A stretch of 64,000 bases of DNA from Blastococcus colisei (GTDB lineage Bacteria > Actinomycetota > Actinomycetes > Mycobacteriales > Geodermatophilaceae), in the NCBI RefSeq assembly GCF_006717095.1, contig NZ_VFQE01000001.1:1860001-1924000 (forward strand). Reading direction: 5' to 3'. Shown here piece by piece: positions 47,323 through 58,532 of the stretch. The stretch's first letter is position 1. Each line of letters starts with the position of its first letter. The position numbers and the translations under genes were made by a program. The notes below the pieces were generated by a model. That model made no database searches and was not told where the DNA came from. It worked only from the letters and a program-made list of their open reading frames with translations.

Positions 47323-49380
47323 ATGCCCGATCCGTCCACGTACCGCCCGGCGGTCGGCAGCATCCCGGAGTCCCCGGGGGTCTACAGGTTCCGTGATCCC
47401 AACGGCCGGGTCATCTACGTCGGCAAGGCCAAGAGCCTCCGTCAGCGGCTGAACAGCTACTTCGCCGACGTCGCCGGCCTGCACCCGCGCACCCGGCAGA
47501 TGGTGACCACCGCGTCGAGCGTCGAGTGGACCGTCGTCGGCACGGAGGTGGAGGCCCTCCAGCTCGAGTACAACTGGATCAAGGAGTTCGACCCCCGGTT
47601 CAACGTCCGCTACCGGGACGACAAGAGCTATCCGTCGCTGGCCGTGACGCTGAACGAGGAGTATCCCCGGCTCCAGGTCATGCGCGGCCCCAAGCGCAAG
47701 GGCGTGCGCTACTTCGGGCCCTACGCCCACGCCTGGGCGATCCGCGAGACGCTCGACACCCTGACCCGCGTCTTCCCGGCGCGCACCTGCTCCAACGGCG
47801 TCTTCAAGCGGGCCGGCCAGATCGGCCGCCCCTGCCTGCTCGGCTACATCGGCAAGTGCGCCGCCCCATGCGTGGGCCGGGTCAGCGCCGACGAGCACCG
47901 CGAGATCGTCGACGACTTCTGCGACTTCATGGCCGGGAAGACCGAGTCGATGATCAGGCGCCTCGAGCGCGAGATGGCCGCTGCGGCCGAGGCGATGGAG
48001 TACGAGAAGGCCGCGCGGCTGCGCGACGACCTCGGTGCGCTGAAGCGGGCGCTGGAGAAGCAGGCCGTGGTCCTCGGCGACGGCACGGACGCCGACGTCG
48101 TCGCCTTCGCCCAGGACGAGCTGGAGGCCGCCGTCCAGGTCTTCCACGTCCGCGGCGGCCGGGTGCGCGGGCAGCGCGGCTGGATCGTCGACAAGGTCGA
48201 GGCGGTCACCACCGGCGAGCTCGTCGAGCAGTTCCTGCTCCAGGTCTACGGCGGCGTCGACGAGCAGACCGGCGTGGGGGAGGCCGGCGAGGCCGTCCCG
48301 CGCGAGGTGCTCGTGCCGGAGCTGCCGGACGATGCCGACGTCTACGTCGAGCTGCTGGAGGAGCTCCGGGGCGGCAAGGTCTCGCTGCGCGTGCCGCAGC
48401 GCGGCGACAAGCGCAGCCTGCTGGAGACCGTCGAGCGCAACGCCAAGGAGGCGTTCGCCCGGCACCGGGTGAAGCGGGCCAGCGACCTCACCGCCCGCTC
48501 GCTGGCGCTCTCGGAGCTGCAGGAGGCCCTCGAGCTGCCCGACGCGCCGCTGCGCATCGAGTGCATCGACATCTCCCACGTCCAGGGCACCAACGTGGTG
48601 GCCAGCATGGTGGTCTTCGAGGACGGCCTGGCCAAGAAGTCCGACTACCGGCGGTTCTCCGTCGCCCAGGGCACCGACGACACGGCCGCGATGGCCGAGG
48701 TCGTCCGCCGGCGGTTCGCCCGCCACCTCAAGGACGAGGCTGATCGCCGGGACGAGCAGGGGATCGCCGCCGAGGAGGGCCGGCCGCGCCGGTTCGCCTA
48801 CCCACCGAACCTGCTGGTGGTCGACGGCGGCGCACCCCAGGTGGCCGCCGCCAGCCGGTCACTGACGGAACTCGGCATCGTCGACGTCGCCGTGTGCGGC
48901 CTGGCCAAGCGCATGGAGGAGGTGTGGCTGCCCGGCGACAGCGATCCGGTCATCCTGCCCCGCACCTCGGAGGCGCTCTACCTCCTCCAGCGGGTGCGGG
49001 ACGAGGCGCATAGGTTCGCGATCACGTACCACCGGCAGAAGCGGTCCAGCAGCATGCTGGTGTCGATGTTGGACGACGTCCCCGGCCTCGGGGAGTCGCG
49101 GCGGAAGGCGCTGATGAAGCAGTTCGGTTCACTCAAGCGGCTGCGGGCCGCCACCGTCGAGGAGCTGACGGCGGTGCCCGGCATCGGGCGGCGGACGGCC
49201 GAGGCGGTGCAGGCCGCCATCGCGGTCCCCGGGGAGGACGCGACCGCGGTCCCCGGGGAGGACGCGACCGCGGCGCCGGGAGTGACCGAGTCGGCGACGG
49301 CACCTCAGGGCCCGGCCGAGCGCGGCGCGCTGCGCGACGGGGCCGGGGAGACCGCCGAGGTCGGCCGGGTGGCGTCGTGA
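47323..49380 (+). CDS. uvrC: Excinuclease ABC subunit UvrC
   Basis: A 685-residue nuclease making both incisions in nucleotide excision repair. It has the N-terminal GIY-YIG domain (GVYRFRD...[13 protein letters not shown]), a central Cys-containing segment ([13 protein letters not shown]), a UVR domain (about 205-240, [12 protein letters not shown]), the RNase H-like nuclease domain ([15 protein letters not shown], catalytic acidic residues) and C-terminal (HhH)2 ([27 protein letters not shown]). An Ala/Pro/Glu-rich tail follows, with a 24-bp tandem duplication. The stop overlaps the rapZ GTG. Confidence 0.96.
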   Translation: MPDPSTYRPAVGSIPESPGVYRFRDPNGRVIYVGKAKSLRQRLNSYFADVAGLHPRTRQMVTTASSVEWTVVGTEVEALQLEYNWIKEFDPRFNVRYRDDKSYPSLAVTLNEEYPRLQVMRGPKRKGVRYFGPYAHAWAIRETLDTLTRVFPARTCSNGVFKRAGQIGRPCLLGYIGKCAAPCVGRVSADEHREIVDDFCDFMAGKTESMIRRLEREMAAAAEAMEYEKAARLRDDLGALKRALEKQAVVLGDGTDADVVAFAQDELEAAVQVFHVRGGRVRGQRGWIVDKVEAVTTGELVEQFLLQVYGGVDEQTGVGEAGEAVPREVLVPELPDDADVYVELLEELRGGKVSLRVPQRGDKRSLLETVERNAKEAFARHRVKRASDLTARSLALSELQEALELPDAPLRIECIDISHVQGTNVVASMVVFEDGLAKKSDYRRFSVAQGTDDTAAMAEVVRRRFARHLKDEADRRDEQGIAAEEGRPRRFAYPPNLLVVDGGAPQVAAASRSLTELGIVDVAVCGLAKRMEEVWLPGDSDPVILPRTSEALYLLQRVRDEAHRFAITYHRQKRSSSMLVSMLDDVPGLGESRRKALMKQFGSLKRLRAATVEELTAVPGIGRRTAEAVQAAIAVPGEDATAVPGEDATAAPGVTESATAPQGPAERGALRDGAGETAEVGRVAS
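49222..49269 (+). repeat. 24-bp tandem duplication in the 3' end of uvrC
   Basis: Two exact 24-bp units (49222-49245 and 49246-49269) encode AVPGEDAT twice, followed by a partial third unit (AAPG). In frame and in the dispensable tail after the helix-hairpin-helix domain, so length variation would be tolerated. Confidence 0.85.
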
Positions 49381-50354
49381 CCTCAGGGTCCGCCAGCGGC
49401 CTGGACGGTTCCGCCCCGCCGCCGGACGTTCCCGGCGGTCCGGCGGGACCGCAGAGCGACGTCGAGCCGGCGCTCGATCCCACGACCACGGAGGTCCAGC
49501 CGCTCGAGGTCGTCGTCGTCACCGGGCTCTCCGGCGCGGGCAAGCTCAGCGCGGGCCGTGTCCTGGAGGACCTCGGCTGGTTCGTCGTCGACAATCTCCC
49601 CCCGGCGCTGCTCCAGCCGATGGTCGAGCTGGGTGCACGCGGGGACATCCGCCGCTTCGCCGCCGTCGTGGACGTGCGCAGCCGTGCCTTCTCCAGCGAC
49701 CTACAGGAGTCGATCCGGGTGCTGGCCGACGCGGGCAACCGCCCGCGGGTGATCTACGTGCACGCCCGGGACGAGGTCCTCGTGCGCCGGTACGAGTCGG
49801 TGCGGCGCGAGCACCCGCTGCAGGGGAACGGGACGCTGATCGACGGGATCTCCGAGGAGCGGGCCCTGCTCACCGGTATCGCCGGGGATGCCGACCTGTG
49901 GGTCGACACCAGCGACCTCAACGTCCACCAGCTGCGGGCGACCCTGGAGAACGCCTTCGCCCGCGAGGGCCGGACGCAGCCGCTGACCGCGACCGTCATG
50001 AGCTTCGGGTTCAAGTACGGACTGCCGCTCGACGCGGACCTCGTCGTCGACGCCCGCTTCCTGCCGAACCCGCACTGGATCCCGGAGCTGCGGCCGAGGA
50101 CCGGCAGGGACGCCGAGGTCAGCGCCTACGTGCTGGGCCAGGACGACGCCGGGGAGTTCCTGGACCGGTACACCGACGTGCTGCGGTTGCTGATCCCCGG
50201 CTATCGCCGCGAGGGCAAGCGCTACCTGACCCTGGCCGTCGGCTGCACGGGCGGCAAGCACCGCAGCGTGGCCATCGCCGAGGAGTTCGCCCGGCGGCTC
50301 ACCGCGGAGGGGCTCACCGCGGCGGCCCGGCACCGCGATCTGGGCCGCGAGTAG
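49377..50354 (+). CDS. rapZ: RapZ family nucleotide-binding protein
   Basis: A 325-residue RapZ/YvcJ protein. A Pro/Ser-rich extension (residues 1-40) precedes the nucleotide-binding domain. [11 protein letters not shown], the RRE.HPL segment and the C-terminal [12 protein letters not shown] motif (the part that binds RNA or GlcN6P in E. coli RapZ) are intact. The P-loop reads [11 protein letters not shown] (50-60), with Leu57 where Ser/Thr normally follows the Lys; the Ser is one position later. The family binds ATP/GTP and acts in regulation of cell-envelope metabolism. GTG overlaps the uvrC stop. Confidence 0.93.
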   Translation: MTSGSASGLDGSAPPPDVPGGPAGPQSDVEPALDPTTTEVQPLEVVVVTGLSGAGKLSAGRVLEDLGWFVVDNLPPALLQPMVELGARGDIRRFAAVVDVRSRAFSSDLQESIRVLADAGNRPRVIYVHARDEVLVRRYESVRREHPLQGNGTLIDGISEERALLTGIAGDADLWVDTSDLNVHQLRATLENAFAREGRTQPLTATVMSFGFKYGLPLDADLVVDARFLPNPHWIPELRPRTGRDAEVSAYVLGQDDAGEFLDRYTDVLRLLIPGYRREGKRYLTLAVGCTGGKHRSVAIAEEFARRLTAEGLTAAARHRDLGRE

Positions 50355-50367
50355 TGGGCGGCGAGTA

Positions 50368-51318
50368 GTGGGCAGCGAGCCCCGGGTCGTCGCGTTCGGC
50401 GGCGGGCACGGCCTGGCCGCGGCGCTGGCGGCGTGGCGGCGGATCACCCAGGAGCTGACCGCGGTGGTCACCGTCGCCGACGACGGCGGTTCCTCCGGCC
50501 GGATCCGGCGCGAGATGCCCATGCTGCCGCCCGGGGATCTCCGGATGGCCCTGGCGGCGCTGGCGGGCGACACTCCGCGGGGGGCGGAGCTGGCCGCGCT
50601 CCTGCAGCACCGGCTGGGGGGCACCGGCGTCCTGGCCGGGCATCCGGTGGGCAACCTCATGCTCACCGGGCTCACCGAGATGCACGGCGGGGAGATCACC
50701 CGCGCCCTCGACGATCTCGGTGAGTTGCTCGGTTGCTGCGGTCGGGTCCTGCCGATGGCCGACGTGCCGCTCGACCTCGTGGCCCGGGTGGAGACCACCG
50801 ACCCCGACGACCCCGAGCGCACCCGCACCATCAAGGGACAGGTCGCCATCGCCGCCACCCCGGGGCACGTGAGGGAGATCCTCGTCTCTCCGCCGGACCC
50901 TCCGGTGCACGCCGCCGTCCTCGAGGCGATCGCAGCGGCGGACGTGGTCTCGCTCGGTCCGGGGTCCTGGTACACCTCGGTACTGCCGCACCTCCTCGTG
51001 CCGAGACTGCGCGCTGCACTGGCTGCCGCGCAGGCCCGCGTGGTGGTGGTGCTGAACTTGGTACCGCAGCCCGGCGAGACCGACGGGTTCTCTCCGGAGG
51101 AGCACCTGAATGTCCTGCGGGCGCATCTGGGCGGAGTGGCGTTGCACACGGTGATCGCGGATGCTGACTCGGTGGTTGACCGTCGTGGTCTCCTGTCTGC
51201 GGTGCGCGAGTGCGGTGCCGAGCTCGTTCTGGCTCCGGTCGCCGAACTCGACGGCGCACCACGGCACGATCCCGTGCGACTGTCCGCTGCGCTGGCCTCC
51301 GTGGCCGGCGTCCGGTGA
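50368..51318 (+). CDS. yvcK: YvcK/CofD-like gluconeogenesis/morphogenesis factor
   Basis: A 316-residue YvcK (CofD-like fold) protein: FGGGHGLAAAL, VTVADDGGSSGRIR, PPGDLRMALAAL, GHPVGNLML and LGPGSWYTSVLPHLLV are all hallmark segments. YvcK binds UDP-sugars and links carbon metabolism to cell-wall synthesis. Conserved rapZ-yvcK-whiA order. GTG start 13 nt after the rapZ stop. Confidence 0.94.
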   Translation: MGSEPRVVAFGGGHGLAAALAAWRRITQELTAVVTVADDGGSSGRIRREMPMLPPGDLRMALAALAGDTPRGAELAALLQHRLGGTGVLAGHPVGNLMLTGLTEMHGGEITRALDDLGELLGCCGRVLPMADVPLDLVARVETTDPDDPERTRTIKGQVAIAATPGHVREILVSPPDPPVHAAVLEAIAAADVVSLGPGSWYTSVLPHLLVPRLRAALAAAQARVVVVLNLVPQPGETDGFSPEEHLNVLRAHLGGVALHTVIADADSVVDRRGLLSAVRECGAELVLAPVAELDGAPRHDPVRLSAALASVAGVR

Positions 51319-51408
51319 GGGAGTACGGGTGTCCGATCGGGTATCGGAACTGATGGCGACAGCTTTCGATCCTGGGCGGTCGGTACAAGGGGGAAGGGGA
51401 CGCCGCAC

Positions 51409-52389
51409 ATGGCGATGACCGCAATGGTCAAGGACGAGCTCTCACGGGTCGAGTGCACGAAGACCTCGGAGCGCAAGGCAGAGGTCACCGCGCTGCTGCG
51501 CTTCTCCGGTGGCCTGCACATCGTGGGTGGCCGGGTGGTCATCGAGGCCGAACTCGACACGGGCTCGGTGGCCAGGCGCCTGCGCCGCGACATCAGCGAG
51601 GTCTACGGCTACACGAGCGGGGTGAGCGTGCTCGCCGGCGGCAACATCCGCCGCGGCGTGCGCTACCTCGTTCGGATCGCCAAGCACGGGGAGGGTCTGG
51701 CCCGCCAGACCGGGCTGGTCGACCAGCGCGGCCGGCCGGTCCGCGGCCTGCCGCCGTCGGTGGTCTCCGGCGGCATCAACGACGCCGAGGCGGCGTGGCG
51801 CGGGGCCTTCCTGGCGCACGGATCGCTCACCGAGCCCGGTCGGTCCTCCTCGCTGGAGGTCACCTGCCCCGGGCCCGAGGCGGCCATGGCGCTCGTCGGC
51901 GCCGCGCGCCGGCTGGGCATCCCGGCGAAGGCCCGTGAGGTCCGCGGCGCCGACCGGGTCGTCATCCGCGACGGCGACGCGATCAGCGCCCTGCTGACCC
52001 GCATGGGCGCGCACGACGCCGTCCTCGCCTGGGAGGAGCGGCGGATGCGCCGCGAGGTCCGGGCCACGGCCAACCGGCTGGCGAACTTCGACGACGCGAA
52101 CCTGCGCCGCTCCGCCCGCGCCGCGGTGGCCGCGAGTGCCCGCGTGGAGCGTGCGCTGGAGATCCTGGCCAACGACGCGCCGGAGCACCTGCTCGTGGCC
52201 GGGCGGCTGCGGCTGGAGTTCGGTCAGGCGTCGCTGGAGGAGCTCGGGCAGCGCGCCGATCCGCCGATGACGAAGGACGCCGTCGCCGGGCGGATCCGCC
52301 GCCTGCTGGCCATGGCCGACAAGCGGGCCAAGGACCTCGGCATCCCGGACACGGAGTCCGTCGTCACCGACGACATGCTCGCGCAGTAG
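51409..52389 (+). CDS. whiA: Sporulation/cell-division regulator WhiA
   Basis: A 326-residue DNA-binding protein with an N-terminal degenerate LAGLIDADG-homing-endonuclease-like domain (about 20-220; [28 protein letters not shown]) and a C-terminal helix-turn-helix (about 235-320; [27 protein letters not shown]). WhiA works with WhiB to activate division and developmental genes in actinobacteria. Last gene of the uvrC-rapZ-yvcK-whiA block. Confidence 0.95.
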   Translation: MAMTAMVKDELSRVECTKTSERKAEVTALLRFSGGLHIVGGRVVIEAELDTGSVARRLRRDISEVYGYTSGVSVLAGGNIRRGVRYLVRIAKHGEGLARQTGLVDQRGRPVRGLPPSVVSGGINDAEAAWRGAFLAHGSLTEPGRSSSLEVTCPGPEAAMALVGAARRLGIPAKAREVRGADRVVIRDGDAISALLTRMGAHDAVLAWEERRMRREVRATANRLANFDDANLRRSARAAVAASARVERALEILANDAPEHLLVAGRLRLEFGQASLEELGQRADPPMTKDAVAGRIRRLLAMADKRAKDLGIPDTESVVTDDMLAQ

Positions 52390-52415
52390 CCCCTCCGCGA
52401 GCCCAGCCGTTCGAC

Positions 52416-52450
52416 GTCCTCCCTCACCGTGCGGGGTCCTCCCTCACCGT
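52416..52450. repeat. 15-bp direct repeat with 20-bp period between whiA and gap
   Basis: GTCCTCCCTCACCGT occurs at 52416-52430 and again at 52436-52450, a period of 20 bp (about two helical turns). Direct repeats on one face of the helix could be tandem operator half-sites for the gap operon. Confidence 0.45.
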
Positions 52451-52464
52451 CGACGCTGAGGTAG

Positions 52465-53631
<1,167 letters not shown>

Positions 53632-53651
53632 CCCGCCCAGGCACCCCCGCG

Positions 53652-54857
53652 ATGCGTTCCCTCGACGACCTCCTCGCCGAGGGCGTCTCCGGTCGGCGCG
53701 TGCTGCTGCGCGCCGACCTGAACGTCCCGCTGGACAAGCAGACCCGAGAGATCACCGACGACGGCCGCATCCGCGCCAGCCTGCCGACGCTCCAGGCGCT
53801 CCGCGACGCCGGCGCCCGGGTGATCGTGACGGCCCACCTCGGCCGGCCCAAGGGCACACCGGACCCGCAGTTCTCCCTCGCGCCGGTCGCGGCGCGGATG
53901 GGCGAGCTGCTGGGGACGACGGTGCCGCTGGCTGCCGACGTCGCCGGCGACGACGCCCGCGCGAAGGCGGCGGCCCTGGCCGACGGCGACGTGCTGCTGC
54001 TGGAGAACGTCCGGTTCGAGGCGGCCGAGACGGCGAAGGACGACGCCGAGCGAGGCGAGCTGGCCGACCGGCTGGCAGCCCTCGCCGACGTCTACGTCGA
54101 CGACGCGTTCGGGGCGGTGCACCGCAAGCACGCCTCGGTGGTCGACGTCGCCGAGCGGCTGCCGCGCGTCGCCGGCCGGCTGGTGGCCCGTGAGCTCGAG
54201 GTGCTCACCCGGCTGACCTCCGAGCCGGACCGGCCGTACGTGGTCGTCCTCGGCGGCTCGAAGGTCAGCGACAAGCTGGCCGTCATCGAGGCGCTGCTGC
54301 CCAAGGTCGACCGGCTGCTCGTCGGCGGCGGCATGTGCTTCACCTTCCTCGCCGCGCAGGGGCACGGCGTGGGCGGCTCGCTGCTCGAGGCCGACCAGGT
54401 CGACACCTGCCGCCGGCTGCTGGCCGAGGCCGGCGACCGCATCGTGCTACCGGTCGACGTCGTCTGCGCCACGGCGTTCAGCGCCGAGGCCGAGACCAGC
54501 GTCGTGCCGGTGTCCGAGATCCCGGACGGGCGCATGGGCCTCGACGTCGGGCCGCGCACCGTCGAGCTGTTCGGGACGACACTCGGCGACGCGCGCACCG
54601 TGTTCTGGAACGGCCCCATGGGCGTCTTCGAGCTGGCCCCCTTCCAGGAGGGCACGCGCGGCGTGGCTCAGGCCGTCGCCGCGGTGGATGGCCTCTCGGT
54701 CGTCGGCGGTGGCGACTCCGCCGCCGCCGTCCGCCTGCTCGGGCTCGACGAGGACGCCTACGGGCACATCAGCACCGGCGGCGGCGCGTCGCTGGAGTAC
54801 CTGGAGGGCCGGGAGCTCCCGGGCCTCGCGGTGCTCGTCGACGGATCGGGGCAGTGA
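53652..54857 (+). CDS. pgk: Phosphoglycerate kinase
   Basis: A 401-residue monomeric kinase transferring phosphate from 1,3-bisphosphoglycerate to ADP. Signatures: [13 protein letters not shown] near the N-terminus, [39 protein letters not shown] and the GGGDSAAA...STGGGASLE end. ATG at 53652, 20 nt after gap. The stop overlaps the tpiA start. Confidence 0.97.
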   Translation: MRSLDDLLAEGVSGRRVLLRADLNVPLDKQTREITDDGRIRASLPTLQALRDAGARVIVTAHLGRPKGTPDPQFSLAPVAARMGELLGTTVPLAADVAGDDARAKAAALADGDVLLLENVRFEAAETAKDDAERGELADRLAALADVYVDDAFGAVHRKHASVVDVAERLPRVAGRLVARELEVLTRLTSEPDRPYVVVLGGSKVSDKLAVIEALLPKVDRLLVGGGMCFTFLAAQGHGVGGSLLEADQVDTCRRLLAEAGDRIVLPVDVVCATAFSAEAETSVVPVSEIPDGRMGLDVGPRTVELFGTTLGDARTVFWNGPMGVFELAPFQEGTRGVAQAVAAVDGLSVVGGGDSAAAVRLLGLDEDAYGHISTGGGASLEYLEGRELPGLAVLVDGSGQ

Positions 54858-55681
54858 TGGCACGCAAGCAGTACACCCCCAAGCGGGGCGCCTTCCAGGG
54901 CGGCGACCGGCGGATGCTGATCGCCGGCAACTGGAAGATGCACATGACTCACCTCGAGGCCATCGGTCTCGTGCAGAAGCTCGCCTTCACGGTCCCCGAT
55001 CCGGTGCTCGACACCGTCGAGATGGTCGTGCTGCCACCCTTCACCGCGCTGCGGAGCGTGCAGACGCTGGTGACCGGCGACAAGCTGGCCGTCGGATTCG
55101 GTGCGCAGGACCTGTCCGTGCACGACTCCGGTGCCTACACCGGTGAGGTCAGCGGCGGGATGCTCGCCGCCCTGGCGTGCCAGTACGTCACCGTCGGCCA
55201 CTCGGAACGCCGCGCGCTGCACGCGGAGGACGACGCGGTCGTCGCCTCGAAGGCGCAGGCCGCGCTGCGGCACGGCATCATGCCGATCGTCTGCGTGGGG
55301 GAGGGGCTCGACGTCCGCAAGGTCGGTGAACACGTCCCCTTCTGCACGACCCAGCTCGACGCCTCGCTGGACGGGCTGGCCGGCGAGCAGGTGGCCGGGC
55401 TGGTCATCGCCTACGAGCCGGTCTGGGCGATCGGCACCGGCGAGGTCGCCACCCCGGAGGACGCGCAGGAGGTCTGCGGCGCACTCCGGGCGCGGCTCGC
55501 CGAGCGCTTCGGCGACGAGACGGCCGCATCCGTCCGTATCCTCTACGGCGGGTCGGTGAAGGCCGCGAGCACGGCCGGGATCCTGGCCGGGCCGGACATC
55601 GACGGTGCACTGGTCGGCGGCGCGAGCCTGGACGCCGACGAGTTCGCGCAGATCTGTCGGATCGCCGCCGACGGCAGCTGA
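54857..55681 (+). CDS. tpiA: Triosephosphate isomerase
   Basis: A 274-residue TIM-barrel isomerase. Catalytic residues Lys27 (NWKMHM), His115 (HSERR) and Glu187 ([11 protein letters not shown]) are present, and LYGGSVKA binds phosphate. About 20 extra residues precede the usual start; an internal ATG at 54914 (MLIAGNWKM) could be used instead. ATG overlaps the pgk stop by one base (TGATG). NWKMH replaces the more common NWKMN. Confidence 0.96.
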   Translation: MARKQYTPKRGAFQGGDRRMLIAGNWKMHMTHLEAIGLVQKLAFTVPDPVLDTVEMVVLPPFTALRSVQTLVTGDKLAVGFGAQDLSVHDSGAYTGEVSGGMLAALACQYVTVGHSERRALHAEDDAVVASKAQAALRHGIMPIVCVGEGLDVRKVGEHVPFCTTQLDASLDGLAGEQVAGLVIAYEPVWAIGTGEVATPEDAQEVCGALRARLAERFGDETAASVRILYGGSVKAASTAGILAGPDIDGALVGGASLDADEFAQICRIAADGS

Positions 55682-55730
55682 GCCCCGCTGCCGCCGCCGG
55701 CCGCATGTGGGTGGGGGCGGGCAGCAGGCA

Positions 55731-57509
55731 GTGGAGAGCACCCTGGAGCGGTGGGGCAGTCGCCTGCCCACGTGGGCCCGTGGGTGGCCCCGCCGTCGCA
55801 TCCTCGCCGCGGCCGCCGCCGTGCTGCTGGTCGTCGTCATCGCCGTCAGCTGCGGCGGTGCCGCGGGCGGACGGGCGGACGTCCCGATCGTCGAGGGGGA
55901 GCCCGACGCCGGGGTCACCGGGGTCCGGGCGCCCTCCACCCAGACCGGCGGGACGCTGCAGGTGGTGTCGGCCGAGATCGACAGCCTGGACCCACAGCGG
56001 TCCTACCTGCCCGGAGTCTGGAACCTGATGCGGCTCTACACCCGCACCCTGGTGACCTACTCCTCCGAGCCCGGCCGTACCGACGAGCTGGTCCCGGATC
56101 TGGCGACCGACCTCGGAACGCCGTCGGAGGACGGCCTGAGCTGGACCTTCACGCTGAGGGAAGGCGTGCTGTTCGAGAACGGCCGCCCGATCACCAGCCG
56201 CGACGTCAAGTACGGCATCGAGCGGTCCTTCGCCTCCGACGTCATCGTCGGGGGGCCCACCTACGTCGTCGACCTGCTCGACGACCCGGCCAACCCCTAT
56301 CCGGGGCCGTACTCCACCGAGGACGACGATCCCGACCTGACCTCCGTCGAGACGCCGGACGATCGGACCATCGTGTTCCGGCTGCGCCAGCCGATGCCCG
56401 CCTTTCCCTACGTGCTCGCGCTGCCCTCCAGCAGCCCTGTGCCGGCGGAGGCCGACACCCGCGGGGACTACGGCGCCGACCCCGTGTCGTCCGGGCCGTA
56501 CGCGATCACCTCCGTCGACCCGGCCACCGGGATCCTGCTCGAGCGCAACCCGCAGTGGAACCCGGCCACCGACGACGTCCGTACCGCCCTGCCCGACCGG
56601 GTCGTGGTCCGGACCGGGCAGGGCGGGGTGGAGCGGGACCAGGCACTGCTGGCCGGGTCGGCCGACATCGACCTCACCGGGGCCGGCGTGCAGCCGGCCA
56701 CCACGGCCCGCCTCGCGGCGGACGAGGACCACCCGGTGCGCGACCGCATCGACGACGTGACCACCGGCGCCCTGCGGCTGCTGGCGCTGCCCACGGACGT
56801 CGCGCCGATGGACAACGCCGCCTGCCGTGCCGCGGTCGCCGCCGTCGTGGACCGCACGGCGGTGCAGGAGGAGCTCGGCGGACCGGTCAACGCGGTTCGT
56901 CGCTCGGTCCTGTGGCCTCGCGGGCTCGACGGCGGTCCGGAGGACCCCGATCCGCGGCCCGATCTCGCCGCCGCGCGCGCCTCCCTGGAGGCGTGCGGCC
57001 GGCCCGAGGGCTTCAGCACCGTCCTGGCCGTGCCCGACACGCAGACGAGCGTCGACGTGGCAGAGGACGTCGCCGCGCAGCTGGCCGAGGTGGGCATCGA
57101 GGTGGAGGTCCGGCCGCTGAGCGCCACCAGCTTCTACGCGACCGACGTGGGTGCTCCCGCCAGCGTCGCGGCCAACGGCTACGGCATCGTCCTCGCTACC
57201 TGGACGGCCGACATCCCGACGCCGGGGTCCTTCCTGGCGCCGCTGGTCGACGGCCGCAGCATCAGGTCGGTGGGCAACACCAACTTCGGCCGGCTCGACA
57301 GCCCCGACATCGCCGCGCTGGTGGACGCCGCGCGTGCGGCGGGAGACCCGGCCGCATGGCGCGAGGTCGTCGCCGCGGTCGACGCGACGTCGGTGTACGT
57401 CCCGCTGGCCGAGACGCGGATCCAGTTGCTGGCGGGACAGCGGCTGCGCAACGGCCTGGTGATGCAGCCCTACAGCGGCTACGACCTCGCCACCGCCGGC
57501 GTCCGGTGA
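55731..57509 (+). CDS. ABC transporter substrate-binding protein, family 5 (peptide/nickel type)
   Basis: A 592-residue solute-binding protein of the SBP_bac_5 family (DppA/OppA type). An Arg-rich N-terminus and hydrophobic segment end in IAVSCGG, a possible lipobox, so it is probably membrane-anchored outside the cell. Typical segments are LDPQRSYLPG, LRTLVTYSSEPG-like start, WTFTLREGVLFENGRPITSRDVKYGIERSF and VSSGPYAITS. No permease or ATPase genes are adjacent. GTG at 55731 is preferred; the frame is open upstream into tpiA. Confidence 0.88.
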   Translation: MESTLERWGSRLPTWARGWPRRRILAAAAAVLLVVVIAVSCGGAAGGRADVPIVEGEPDAGVTGVRAPSTQTGGTLQVVSAEIDSLDPQRSYLPGVWNLMRLYTRTLVTYSSEPGRTDELVPDLATDLGTPSEDGLSWTFTLREGVLFENGRPITSRDVKYGIERSFASDVIVGGPTYVVDLLDDPANPYPGPYSTEDDDPDLTSVETPDDRTIVFRLRQPMPAFPYVLALPSSSPVPAEADTRGDYGADPVSSGPYAITSVDPATGILLERNPQWNPATDDVRTALPDRVVVRTGQGGVERDQALLAGSADIDLTGAGVQPATTARLAADEDHPVRDRIDDVTTGALRLLALPTDVAPMDNAACRAAVAAVVDRTAVQEELGGPVNAVRRSVLWPRGLDGGPEDPDPRPDLAAARASLEACGRPEGFSTVLAVPDTQTSVDVAEDVAAQLAEVGIEVEVRPLSATSFYATDVGAPASVAANGYGIVLATWTADIPTPGSFLAPLVDGRSIRSVGNTNFGRLDSPDIAALVDAARAAGDPAAWREVVAAVDATSVYVPLAETRIQLLAGQRLRNGLVMQPYSGYDLATAGVR

Positions 57510-57577
57510 GCGTCGGTTAGGCTCGGAGACCAGAGCCCGGTGTCGTCCTGCCGGCCGCCTAGCCTGGAGAAGTCGTC

Positions 57578-57811
57578 ATGGAGCTGGTCCTCAACGTGCT
57601 GCTGGTCCTCAGCAGCACGATCCTCATCGTGCTGATCCTGTTGCACCGGGGCAAGGGCGGCGGCTTGTCCTCCATGTTCGGCGGTGCCGTCTCCTCCTCG
57701 CTCAGCGGCTCCTCGGTCGTCGAGAAGAACCTGAACCGGCTGACGGTGTTCTGCGCGTTGATCTGGTCGGTCTGCATCGTCGGTCTGGGGATCCTGCTCA
57801 AGGTCAACTGA
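57578..57811 (+). CDS. secG: Preprotein translocase subunit SecG
   Basis: A 77-residue protein with two transmembrane helices (about 3-22 and 55-75) separated by the conserved cytoplasmic loop HRGKGGGLSSMFGG. Component of SecYEG that aids protein export. It is in the expected place after tpiA, with the solute-binding gene intervening. Confidence 0.93.
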   Translation: MELVLNVLLVLSSTILIVLILLHRGKGGGLSSMFGGAVSSSLSGSSVVEKNLNRLTVFCALIWSVCIVGLGILLKVN

Positions 57812-58030
57812 GAAAGGACCCTCCTGCCCCCCACCACTCGCAGGCTCGCGGCGGGGCCCGGCAGTAGAAGGACCCCAGAAAGGACCTCGCTGCCCCCCAC
57901 CGCTCGGAAAACACCCCGTCCTCCCCACCCTTCGCAAGCTCAGGGCGGGACCCGGGACGGGGCGGACCCTGCACCGAGGCCGTCGAACCCCTCGCACGCT
58001 CGGGGCGAGCCTCCGGACGGGGCCATGCAG
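57812..58030. repeat. Cluster of GC-rich imperfect repeats after secG
   Basis: The 327-nt gap between secG and rbpA holds at least four related segments (near 57813-57870, 57874-57905, 57909-57962 and 57985-58025). They share AGAAAGGACC starts, CCCCCCACC, a CGCAAGCTCG-like core and GGGGCCCGG / GACGGGGC ends. Several can fold internally (CCCCGTC with GACGGGG). They resemble the palindromic intergenic repeats common in actinobacteria and may help terminate secG. 58031-58138 shows only the rbpA leader. Confidence 0.65.
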
Positions 58031-58138
58031 CACGTCACCTATCCGGGGCGAAAACGTGACCGGAAAACGCCCCTCCAGGCTCTAGACTTCGCGCCGCGGT
58101 GATCTGCCGCACGTCCGGTGTAGATGCAGGGGGCGCTC

Positions 58139-58480
58139 GTGGCTGGTGGTAACGCGATCCGGGGCACCCGGGTCGGAGCGGGTCCGATGGGTGAGGCCGA
58201 GCGCGGTGAGGCAGCGCCCCGGAACCGCATCCCGTTCTGGTGTGCCAACCGGCACGAGACGAGGGTCGCGTTCGCCTCGGACGCCGACGTCCCGGAGTTC
58301 TGGGACTGCCCGCGCTGCGGGCTCCCGGCCGGACAGGACCAGCAGAACCCGCCTCCTGCGCCGCGCACCGAGCCGTACAAGACCCACCTGGCCTACGTCC
58401 GGGAGCGGCGCAGCGACGCCGACGGTGACGCTCTCCTCGAGGAAGCCCTCACCCGGCTGCACCAGCGCCGCGGCGCCTGA
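58139..58480 (+). CDS. rbpA: RNA polymerase-binding protein RbpA
   Basis: A 113-residue actinobacterial transcription factor that binds the sigma factor and stabilises open complexes. AGGNAIRGTRVGAGPMGEAERG at the N-terminus, the zinc-binding-fold core with WCANRHET and WDCPRCG, and the sigma-interaction end YKTHLAYVRERRSDADGDALLEEAL are all present. GTG at 58139 follows AGGGGGCG and gives the usual start; an ATG at 58124 would add five residues. Confidence 0.95.
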   Translation: MAGGNAIRGTRVGAGPMGEAERGEAAPRNRIPFWCANRHETRVAFASDADVPEFWDCPRCGLPAGQDQQNPPPAPRTEPYKTHLAYVRERRSDADGDALLEEALTRLHQRRGA

Positions 58481-58485
58481 CCGGC

Positions 58486-58525
58486 CCGACCGCGCGGGTC
58501 CCGGTGACGGGCTCCGCGCGGTCGG
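58486..58525. terminator. Terminator hairpin between rbpA and a convergent small gene
   Basis: CCGACCGCGCGG (58486-58497) pairs perfectly with CCGCGCGGTCGG (58514-58525), and the 16-nt loop contains an inner CCCG-GTGA-CGGG hairpin. It begins 6 nt after the rbpA stop, between convergent genes. Confidence 0.75.
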
Positions 58526-58532
58526 GGTGGGG

